64,000 nucleotides of DNA. It comes from Triops longicaudatus (taxonomy: Eukaryota > Arthropoda > Branchiopoda > Notostraca > Triopsidae). A model generated the notes under the pieces. The model was not told where the DNA came from, did not search any database, and saw nothing but the letters and a program-made list of their open reading frames with translations. This document shows, piece by piece, positions 50,001 through 62,000 of the stretch. How positions within the stretch are numbered: position 1 is the stretch's first letter; the number at the start of each line of letters is the position of its first letter. Location of the stretch: NCBI GenBank assembly GCA_022885665.1, contig JAGQDJ010000119.1:62001-126000 (forward strand). Reading direction: 5' to 3'. Made by a program: the position numbers and the translations under genes.

Positions 50001-53000
50001 AAAACTTAAGGATTGTGTTGTCGAAATTGCCGAAAGATTTTTTTGTTCCCTGTCATGCAAACGCTAATTTGGTCTTGTCTCCAGGGCTTAACGAAGGCTG
50101 CATCGGGCAAGCAATCGGAGCTGGTTACTATCACTCAGGAATGCGACTTAGTTGCCGTGCAGTTATCACCTGAAGGTGCCACCCAGTTGCGCAGCCAAGT
50201 AACCGACCTCAAATCCCGCATCGCCAAACTGTCCGAAAACGCTCGTTCGCAAGTCAACGTAGTATCGGAAACAATAGTCGAACGCCAGGACTTACAAGCT
50301 CGCGAAGCCGATGTGCATCGTCAGTTGGACCGAAACGCGCTGATCGCGACCCAGTTAGATGAAGTCATGTTCGAACGCGTAGAAGCAGCCTTGGAAAGCG
50401 TCCACCAGCTTCTGCAGTCAATGGATGCGCAGAGCCCTGCTCGAACTGCTGTTGAAACAGAAATCACCGAACTGAAACAAGCCAGTTTGCCGGAGGAATT
50501 GAACACCCTCACCGAGAGGGAATCTTTGTTACGGCAAAAAACTGAAAATCTGCAACAGATCTTGCAGGCCAAGAAAACGTGTTTGGAACGTTGGCAAGAT
50601 TTGGCCGCGTGGCATCAAACTACCACCGAGCAGCTCCGCCATGCGGTTCACCAATTGCAAACCCTAAAACTCAACCCGCAGGAATTAGCTCACATCATGA
50701 ACGAAGCTGAGGATGTCCAACTGCAGTGCGAAGCGCATCTTATGTCTAACAGCGACCTAGCACAGCTCAACCAAAACAGCAAAACTACCGTCAAAGCTGT
50801 GGGCTGCGACGGACCGTGCACCGTAGATTTCGTCATCCATAGCTTGGAGGACCAGCTGCAGAAGGTACGGTCCATGGTCAGTGAGCGTACTAACGAAATT
50901 CGCGCCCTAGACGACAAATGGGGCGAGTTCAGTCAAGTACGCGATGTTGTCACGACCTGGTTAAACAACACTCGAGCTCAAGCGGATGCCCTAAGTGCTC
51001 AAGGCAACGACCTGAAGGCTTTGGAGCAATTAGAAAGTACTGTTGGTGCGATGCTCGAAGACGGCGCTGTGCAGCAAGCTAAACGTGAGAAATTGCACGC
51101 TTTGGGCAAGCAGTTAATCCAGGCCAATAATAACTGCGTCGGATCGGTTCAGAATACCTTGGCCGTCGCAGATACCGACTGGGATAATTTGCAGCGTCAG
51201 CTATTCACATTGCACGCCAAATATGGCGCCTTGATTCGCTCGTGGAAAGAACGTGAAGAATCCCTACAGCCCTTGTACGTGTTGACAAGCGATTGCGAGG
51301 AACAGTTAGCAGTCTTGAAAACGACGATGCCCAACGAGCTCGAGGATGCTGTCCAGTTAGGCGAGAAATATCATAAAATTTTGGATTCTTTGCGCAAAGC
51401 ACGCCCAGCGGTTGAAAACGTAGCCAGTCAAAGTAAACACTTGGTACAAGACTTGAAAACCGTCCCGAACTTTGACACTTCGGACATTGAGGAGCAAACC
51501 AAAGACTTGAAAGAATCATGGAAGTCTTTGGTGGACGCTACCACGGCAGCCACGCAAGGTCTTGATACCCAGGTTGTCATTTGGAAACAGTTCGCGCAGC
51601 TCAAAGACACGTTGCTCAACTGGGCCAGTGATATGAAAGAAGGGATTGCCGAGGCAACTGCCCAAAACTTGGAACCCGACGTCATCAAGGCGAAGATCGA
51701 CAAGTATAAGCACGAATTGCCGAGTTATGAGAGTATGCAAGCCAACGTGGAAGCCAAAGCGACCCAATTGTTGGGGTTGAACAATGGGCGGAACATTAAC
51801 TCCTTGCAAGCTGCGACAGACCTTATAGACACCGAATTAGGTCAAGTCAGTCAACTAGTCCAAGAGGTGGAACAGTCTTTAGACAAGCTTGGCCAAGAAG
51901 AACAACTAATTCGGGAAACGATCCGCGCGTCGGCGGACATTTTATCCAAAATACGCGAGAACTTAACCAAATGCGAAGACTTTACGGGCTCAGATGACGC
52001 TTTAGTGGAGCGCTACCAGTACTGTGACAAGATCCAAGCCGATTTGGCAGCCTTGTCGCCACAGCTGGCTGAGATTCAACAACAAGTCCAGCAGCTGCAA
52101 AGCGCATTTTTGTCGAGCGAAGCGCCCACACTAGCCAAGGAAGCCGGCAACTTGCAGCGACGATGGGAAAATTTGCAATCCGAGTCGAAGTCCACGGCCA
52201 CGCGGCTGCGTTCGCTGTTGGAAAAGCGTTACACCGAAAAGCTTGCCAACTGGCAACGCTTCATCGCGACTTCGCGCGAACGTCTCCGTTTCTACGAATT
52301 GGAAGCAGGTGCTGACCGTTTTAGCGCCGAGACCAAACTTTCCGGCTTGCAAGACCTGGAAAGTATGCTCAACGACGGTAATGAAAAACTGCGAGACATA
52401 GAGAGCACAGCCAAAGCTTTGGAACAAGTCAAGCCCGAAGCAGGTCCAGACATGAATACCCAGTTGCAGTCTGCGCGTCAGGAGCTCCAAGTGCTGTTAG
52501 AAGACTGCAATGACAACAAGGCGTCTTTGGGAAATATCGTAGACATCTTGCGCAAGCACGAACTGATTACCGAGAACTTCTCGTCATGGTTGCGTGAAAC
52601 CGAAGGACGTATCCGTGCAGAGTCCGCCAAGTCATTCACTTTGGCTGAAGTGACTCAGAAACTCGATGAACTCCAAGGCTTCCTTACCGATATTGAACAA
52701 CACAACGGAGAATACCAAGAAATTGTTCAGGTCACGGAGCAAATTGTTGCCATGATTCCTGAATCCTACGTTCCTAACTATGTGAGCCATTTAAACATGC
52801 GTTACAGCTCGGCCCAAAAATGGACAGCATCGCAGTTAGAGCAGCTGAAGAAATTGCAGACCAGTCAGGCTGCTTACGTCACCGCGGTGGAACGTATGCG
52901 CACTTGGTTGAGAGACTCGGAGACACAGTTACAAGTACACGCTAAGGATGTGGCTGCACCTGGTTCCAAGCCTAACCTAGCCTACCAGTCAAAGCTTCAG

Positions 53001-56000
53001 GCTCTGAAAACTTTCATTGACCAGAAAGATACAGGCCAAATACTGCTCAACGAAGCCGTTGATGCGGGAGATTCTTTGATCTCAGCCCTAACTCCCGAAG
53101 AGAAGACCACCATCCGTAAGGAGCTGAAAACCTTACGAGATGACTGGGAGACACACTTGGAACAAGTCAACGCCTTGTACAAGAAAGTCGACGGTATACT
53201 ATTGCAATTATCTTCGTTTGACGACAGTTGTCGCCAAATTTGTAGCTGGATCGATGAGACACGTGCCAAATTGGAACCTGCGGATGAATTTAAATCCAGT
53301 CTCCCGGATAAGAAAGTTGCGTTACAAACTTACCGTGTTGTTCACCAAGATATTGTCTCCCACCAGAGTCTGGTCAACCGCTTGAAGGAACGACTCCAAG
53401 ACATTTCTGATCCAGAAGCCGGCTCTCGGGTAGATAATATCGTCGCTAGTTACCAGGAGTTGTTTGACAACAGCCAGCGCCGCGTAGTACGAGCTGAACA
53501 AGACGTTGCAGAGCACGAGGCTTATTCGCATACCGTGGAGAAATTCCGCGAATGGTTGTCTTCCTTAGAATCCGACCTCGTTCTCATTACCGAGGACGTT
53601 ACGGACAAAGAAGCCGCGCAAGCCAAACTGGTGACCATCGACACCGCGTTGCAGCAGAAAGAACAAGGGCAAACTTTGCTCAGTGAATGCCAGAATTGCT
53701 TGGATGTTATGCTAAAGTCTACTGATAGCCAAGGACGCTCGGTTTATCAAGAAGAACTCGAACTCCAGAAACAGAGCTTGCAGCAATTTGTGAGCACTTG
53801 TGAGGGCGCTAAAGAGAAATTGCAGTCGTTGTGCTCCCGCTGGGCCGCTTTTGAAGATACGGTACAAGAACTCGGAAACTGGCTGCGTCAGAAAGAGTCC
53901 TGCGTGCAAGATCAGGCGCTGAAGGGTACATTGGCCGCCAAAGAGGCGCATTTGGAGCGCCTGGTCGCTTGCGACGCAGAAATTGCGCAAAAATCCCAAG
54001 CTTTTACTACCGCGCTAGAGCAAAGTCAAAGCTGGGAGGGGGAATCGCCTTTACAAGCTCAGATCCCACAACTCGTGGCGAGATACCATGCGCTGAAAAC
54101 GTCTGCGAAGGACATGATCAGCCGCTATCGCCAGTACGTGAAAGAACATCAGGAATTCAACGCGGGCTATAAGGAATTCATGGAAAAAATGGCTACTCTA
54201 GATCAAGAACTTGCTGCGAGTAATGAAGTTGTGGGTGATTACAAAGTCTTGCTGGTAAAACATTTTCTTTTCGTGTTTACAAGAATAGTTTATTATTTTT
54301 TTATTTTCAGTAATACATTTTTAATGTATAATTGAACGTTAGCAAAGATCTTGTTTAACAATACTGATGCTGCTATTGTTTTGTAATATATTTCAAGTCT
54401 TGACTTTTTTTAACAAGTTAGTGACAACGAATTTAGGAACCAAAGTTAAAAATTATGTTTATAGGAACGACGCAGTAATTTGGAAAGCCTTGGAAAGTCC
54501 CGTAACGCTGTCAGTCAGCAAGTGGATGCATTGGCTGACTTGGGCGAGAAGTTGTACGTCCACACGGCTCCGGATGGCAGGGAAGGCATTCGGCAGCAAT
54601 TGCGCACTTTGCGCGACACGTGGGACAGCTTTAGCGACAACCTAACGGCTGCTGTACAGAAACTCGACAGCTGCTTGCAGCAATTCGCCGAATTTACGGG
54701 CAGCCAGGAGCAGCTCACGCGTTGGCTGCGCGACATCGAGCAAGCGATGCAGCAACACGCAGACTTGAAGTCTAGTTTGCAAGAAAAGCGAGCGCAGTTG
54801 CAGAACCACAAACTGGTTCACCAAGAAATTTTGACCCACCAGCCCTTAGTGGAGTCGGTCTGTGACCGGGCGCAGCAGCTGGTGGATCAAACGCAAGACA
54901 AGTCGTTGAATTCATATATTTCTTCCATCAAACAGCTCTTCCATAACATCACAGACAAATCTAAGGTAAATGGTCCATACGACACATAGAGTCTGAGAAC
55001 ATATTTGTCTTTACTATAGAAATTGGCTGAGCAGCTTGAGACATGCATTAAAGACCACACACAGCTGAACCAGCTCACTAAAGAAATTCAAGATTGGTTT
55101 GCTAGTCAGCGCGATCAGTTAGAGACAGTGAGCACCGTCAAGGGCGAGAAGAGTGACTTGAACCGTAGCTTATGTGTTATTAAAGTAAGTGTCAACTACG
55201 GTTTCGGATTATTACTATAGAGAATCTATGTATAGGAGCTCAAGGGCAGGAAAGACAAGGGTGACGGTCTTTTGCAGCAATTGCAACAGCTATGCGACCA
55301 TGTCTGCTTGTCAACTTCACAGAACGGTTGCGAAGTCCTGAAGAAAACAATTTCAGATCTAGAAGCGGGTTGGAAGCGCTATAATGAGAGCTTAGGTAAG
55401 TTTGCACTGTTAAACGAGTTAAAGGAGTTACAATGTATTCGCTGTTTTCTAATGTAGACGAGACCGAGAAGAATGTTAACAATGTACTGGAACAGTGGAG
55501 TTCGTTTGAACGCAATCTGGATCAGCTGAACCATTGGTTCCGAGAGCAGGAAACAGTTCTGCGTGAGCAGCTACTCCAGACAACTCTGGACGAGAAGGAA
55601 GCGCAGTTAAAGGCGTTTGTCGAGCGTCGAGAGATTGTTACCGGCTACGAAAGTACCGTAGAGTCCTTCATCGACTTGGCCAATGCGCTTTTGCTACTCA
55701 GCGGTGTGGAACGCATCAAACCATTGATTTCTCAAGCTAGCAATAAGTACCAGTTGCTGCATGTCCAGAGCAAAGAAACTATCTCCAAGTGGCAAGGAAT
55801 CGTATCGGATCACCGAGCTTACGAAGACAAGTTCATGGATACCTTAGGCTGGCTCTTTGGCTTGGAAGCAGTCCTAGAGCGCCTCGTCAAATCGGATGAC
55901 ACTCAAGATATCACTGAACAAAGCAATCGCATTGCTCATCTTATGGCTGAGCGGGAGCAAGCTACGCACAAACTCGGCTCTTTAACTTCCCTCGGTGAAA

Positions 56001-59000
56001 GGCTGTTCCCCGACACGACTGCTAATGGTCGGGAAAAGATTCGGCACGACTTAAAGACCCTGCGCGCCAGGTAAATCAAAGAGTATTTTTTTTTACGAAA
56101 CTAGAAAAAACCTTCTGTTAGAAAAAATATTTAATCAATGTGTTTTAATTTCTAGGTGGGATGATCTCGAGAAACGTCTGTCGGAGCAGCAGAAATGGCA
56201 CGAACAGCAACAGCAGTTGAAAACTTCCTACCAGGAAGGCGTTTCGCTTATGTTAGGCTGGCTGGAAGCCATGGAACGATCAGTAGGCAGTGATCATACG
56301 AATTGGCTGTCTCTGGCTGAAATTCGATCCCGAATGCTCAAACACAAAGTATTTTTTTTTTTATTTTCGTTAGTACTGTGGATTTACTAACAAAACCAAC
56401 CGTGTTACGTTTTTGCTAGACATCCTTGCAAGACGCTCTGTCGCACAAACGCGTAGTGGAAGCTTTGAAAGAGCGCGCACAGTCACTGGCTCCCGGAACC
56501 GACGGCCAGCAAGTGGCAGAAACCATTGCATGCATTACTCAACGCTACGAAGCTTTGTGTGGAAACCTGCAATCAATCATCAGCAATTTGGAGTGGCTTT
56601 TACAACACTTGCAGCAACATCACGATCTAGTAAAAGCTCATCAGGACTGGCAGCAGCAGAAATGGAATGCCTTGAACGTCTACACCGGTAAGATAACGGA
56701 ACTTCAGCCGTAGGCCATAGATGTTGAGTTTACTCGTAAAACTTTCTTTATTAACAGACTACGGAGGCAACAAACATGCTTTGAAGTCTCGAAGAGCCAA
56801 GCTGGACGAGTTGATCACCAACAAATCTGAAGGTGACGCTAACTTGGTGGGTCTGACCAATCATGTCGCCAAGGTGCAGGACCGTATGCCTGCCCGAGCG
56901 AAAGAAGCATTAGAACATGAAATCGCCAATTTGAAGTGCGTCATTTTCTCCTAAAATAAAGTGCAGAATAATAATGTAAGGTTTTCTGTTAATGTCGTCT
57001 AGATTCGATTTTGATAAGTATTGTGTGACCTTGGCTGACGTTCGCCACGGCATTGAGGAGCGTTTGTCTCAATGGATCGAATATGAAAGCACTTTTGATC
57101 GCCTGCTTAATTGGTTAAATGAAACTGAAACTGCCCTTAAAGACTACACCCCGCGTGCCACTCTTGAACAAAAGCAAGAACAACTTGAGAAATACCAGGT
57201 AGGACCCCCTCATTAGCGTTTGTGTCCGTCCCATACTCGGTCTCATGTTCTATTTCGATGTTCACCTCTCATGAAACAGTGCCTTTGAAAACAACATCAA
57301 GTCCGGTTTTTCTTGTCAATTGACGCTAGTCAGTCCATAGTTGCATGTTCGAAGTTTTTGTTTTTGTTGATTTTCTCCTATTTGTCACTGTTTTGTGGAA
57401 TTAATAGTTGGAAGCGAAACAAAATGCACTCTCCGAACGAATGGAGAATTTAAAGACAAAGTCTTAAAAAAACTGTGTTCTATTTTCGTAGCTGTATTAT
57501 CTATCTTAGTAGTTATGTTGTTATGTACTTGTGCCCTCGCAGGAGATTCCTCGATTGATCGAGTCGCATAGTAGAGCAGTACAGGAGTTTTTAGCGCTTG
57601 CAGATCAACTGGAGCAAGTAAGGAACGAGATGTCGAAACTTTGATCAGAATTCGCTTTGATCTTTGTCTGGCCGGTTTGGCTCTGTTGCTTTCATTTGGG
57701 CTTCTTGGATGGATTTTGGGGAAAAAAAGACATTTGTATAACGCTTAGTTGGGAAATAAGTTCCCACTGCTTTTGCGCTCTTCTTTTAACACTTCCATTG
57801 GCTCGCTTGTGTCCCCCCTTTGTTCGACTCCTGCTGCTGACACCACATACACGCACAAACACACATTGGCTTTCCTAACTTGAATGATTTTTGAACACGA
57901 AGGAATTCAGAATATGCGGGAATGCACTTGTGACATACTCGTTGTGCGTAAAAACTGACCTTTTGCTTTCCTGTGCCTTGGGGGGCAATCGAATCGATAG
58001 GCGGGTCTGAACACCTATCAGTAATATTTGTACCTTTCTAGGCAATAATGTTCAGCTTGAAACAAAACGAGGCTGAAATGGACAAAATGAGTGACGATTC
58101 TTCCGATATGATTCACCTCAGCGGGGATACGCGAGTCTCGGTGAATGTCCAGCAAGTGACTTCACGCTTTCAGTCCGTCCAAGTGACGGCCAAGGTATTT
58201 CAATACAAGGGTCGATGCGTGATGGGTCTGTAATGTCAAAATATCGCTATAGGAGATTTTGAAGAAATGCGAACAGGCTGTAAGCGACCATAAAGCATAC
58301 TTGGAAAAATATAACGCTTGCTCATCGTGGATCAGCGAGGCACAAGGCAAATTTAAAGCTGTTGGCGATACCACAGGCGATGAAACGACTATAGCTGACA
58401 AACTAGGCGTCTTGAAAGACCTTAAGGGGGCTTACCAACACGGTTTGTCGCTGTATAATGGGGCGCAGGAGTTTGCCGAGAAGATGTACCCTACCACAGC
58501 ACCAGATGGCAAGGAAACTGTACGTTTGCAACTCCAGGAGTTGCAAACCTTCCTGGAAACGCTGTATGACAATGTTACCGAAGCTGAGCGGGAAATGCAG
58601 ATCAAACTCGATCGCTGCACAGATTACGAGTCGGCCAGAGAGCAGCTTTGTAATTGGCTCCGTGACGTCGAAGGGCAGTTGCCGGCCGACATCGAGCTTA
58701 ATGCCACTTTAGATGAAAAACGGGCACAGTTGGCCACTTATCGCACGCTTTTGCAGGACGTCCTAGGACACCAGCAAGCAATTTTAGATTGTCGTGACCG
58801 AGCTGCGCAGTTACCAGAAGGCACCGAAACCCGCCGAGAGCAGATTGAGCAGCTTTTGGAATCGATGACTCAAAAGCACCAAACTATCTTAAAACGCGCG
58901 CAGGTAAACTTGAGTAATTCAATCCGTGAGGACTGAAACAGTTTTTTATTTTTAGTCCTTTGTCGAGCGATATGAGGCCATTGTTAGTGACCATCAGCAT

Positions 59001-62000
59001 TACACCAAGGCTGTTATGGATGGCTTAGAATGGTTGGATGCAACACAAAGCGCGGTTGAACTGTGGGGAGATGCTCAATCAGAACGTATTACTTTACACG
59101 CCAATCTAGAAAGATTGAAAGTACGTACAATGGTTATTGTATTAGGTGTAATTAGTTAACGTGACTCATTTGATACAGAATTTGCAACTGAGCTTGCCGG
59201 AGGAAGAACCCAGGCTATTACAAATCAAAATCGTAGGTGAAAAGGTTATTCCAGGTACTAGCGAAGCTGGCCAAGACAATATCCGCTCCCAGATAGATTC
59301 CTCTCAGCAGGAGTGGCAAGGACTCCTTTTGGCGATCCAGTACGCTAATCGCTATATTTTGTTGTGTTAAAATTCATTTAATAATTTACTTTTCTGAAAA
59401 GATCAACCATTGAATCCCTGGAATCGAAACTACAGCAATGGAATGAGTATGAGAACTTGAAAGAAAATTGTTCTTCGTGGTTGAAGCAAACGGATACTCG
59501 CTTGCACGCGGTGGATTTGAGGGCCACACGGGAAGAAAAGCAACAGGTTCTAGAAACGTTGAAGAACTTGCAAGGTGAAGTACGCGCCAAGGAGCTGGAA
59601 ATGGACGCTCTGACCGAACGAGCCCAGCAGCTGCATCGTGGCTTGCATAGCCGGTCATCGCAAGTGTCGGAGTTGGGCACGAAGTACCAGCAAGTCAACG
59701 TGCGAGTTAAGGAACTGGTGGCCAAGTGGCAGCAATACGTTCAAAGCCACCAAGAATTTGACCATAAGTTTTCCGAATGCGGACGCTGGCTGGAAGACGT
59801 GTCATCTAAAATCACGTACTGCACTGACTTGAGTGCGACTTCCCAACAAGATTTGGAAAATAAACTTGCTACTATTCAGGTAAACAATCTTTGAAAAATA
59901 TTACACCAGATTTATAAGCGAAGTGTCACAATATAGTTTACTTTAGTGTGAATTCAATTGAGTTGTTTCGAATTACACGTCTTATGAAGTTTTTTATTTT
60001 TTTATTTTTTCTTGCGCAGGACTTGCTCATGTATAAGGAAGAAGGATTTGCAAAAATTCAAGCGACCGTCGAGCTGGCGCAAGTAGTCCTAGCGAACACC
60101 GCTCCGGCTGGCCACGAAGAGATTAACAACGCGTTAGCGAAGTTGCAAGGAGATTGGAGTGTATTGGCTTCGAAGATGGTGGAAACCAAGGTATTTATAC
60201 ATATTTCTTGCAAAAAATGCAAAATCTATTCGTTTCTGTTTGTAGTCCAACTTAGATGACACCATTCAAAAATGGGCCGGGTTCCTGGAACAAATTCATC
60301 AGCTGAATCGCACAGTTGACTACGTTGAAAATGCGTACAAGGAGACTGCGGATTTCGTGTCTACAATGGCTGATAAACGCACCCAATTAGAACGTTTGAA
60401 GGTAGCTACGCGTAAACGAGGCTAAAAGATTTGTGGTCTAAAAAACAGTATTGGTTACAGAGCCTTGAAGAAAAGGTCAAACACGAAAAAGTGGAGGTAG
60501 AAAGCTTGAAAGCTAAAGCAGCCGAAATGCTCGCAAGTGGCCAACAAAGTCAAGCTGCATCTCAAGCACAGCAAATTTTACAAAAATGGGAATCCTTGGT
60601 GGATAAAGTGAAAAATTTGCGCAACAAACGTGAAGAACAGTATGCGGATCACCGAGGGTACAAAGAAGCCCATGATGAGCTTATTGCCTGGTTAAACCGT
60701 GCACGGGAGAAAGTACCAAGCATGAAACAACGTCCACTTGGAGATCGTTTGGCGATTGAAACGGCCGTCTCCGCATTAAATGTAAGTTGCCACAAACATT
60801 CGATATAGGTTCCCGTAATCCCAATTTTCCTTTTTTTATCATTCCTCTTCCACAAGGGCTTGCTAAACAAGAAAGCTCAAGGAGAGCTTAAAGTAGAGGA
60901 ATTGCAGAGAACCAGTCAAGTTGTCTTGGCTTCAACGTCTCCTGCTGGACAAGAAAGTATCCGTAATGACGTCAAAGCTTTGCAAGAAAGTTTCGAATCC
61001 CTTTTCAAAGGTACTTGTAGCGTAATAGTGAAAAGCAAATTAATCTAAAATATGCATTTTTGCCTTTCGTGTCCTAAATACGACAGATGTACAAGTACAG
61101 AAGGATCAACTTGAAATTACAATGACCCAGTGGCGCGAGTTCAAAGAAGAGAACGAACGGTTGAATGAGTGGCTGCAACAAATTGAAATCGAACTCAAGG
61201 CTCAGAAGAACGCGTTACTGTCAAGTCTCGAAGAAAAGGAAAAACAAACCAAAACTGTACAGGTAAATAAACTTTTCAGTAGCCAAATGCCTTGTGTGCA
61301 TAAAAAGTAACGGAACTTTTATTACTTTCCGAAATTTGCGTAATTTAGTCATTGAAGCTAAATCTTATGTATCTGTATTCCGCTAAATTATTAGGGATTG
61401 GTTGACCGGCTGGACAAGGGAGCTGCACAAGTTGAACAGTTCAACATCATGGCGACGGGTTTGCTGTCTTCTCATTTGGACACTTACGTAAGCAATCAGC
61501 TGCGTCATTTGAATTCACGCTACCAAGTGCAGATTAACATGGCCAAAGACGTACAAAAGAAAGTAGAAACCAATGTGGAGCAGCATCGTAGCTGCGAAAC
61601 GAACTTCAAAGCTGCTAGGAAATGGATTGAAGATGCGCGGGAGATTGTACGCGCTTGCAGTAGCGCCTCGGCAGATAACAGCCGAGACTTCTTACAGGCC
61701 CGTTTGGAAGATATTCAGAATCTGCTGAAAAAGCAAGAAGAGGGACAAAGCCTGGTACACAACGCCGTCAGTCTGGGTGACAAAGTCATGCGCAATACGC
61801 GTTCGGATGGTCGCGAAAGCTTGCAAAACGAATTACGCGACCTCCAGAGCGATTGGGATCGCCTGAGCCGCAAGATGGCCAATGCCAAAGTCTCACTGGA
61901 GAGTCTCTTGCTTCAATGGGCCGACTATTCGTCTTCTTACTCTCATCTTAAGCAATGGATCAGTGAAAGAGAAGCGAAACTCCAGCAAGTCTGCGAGCAG

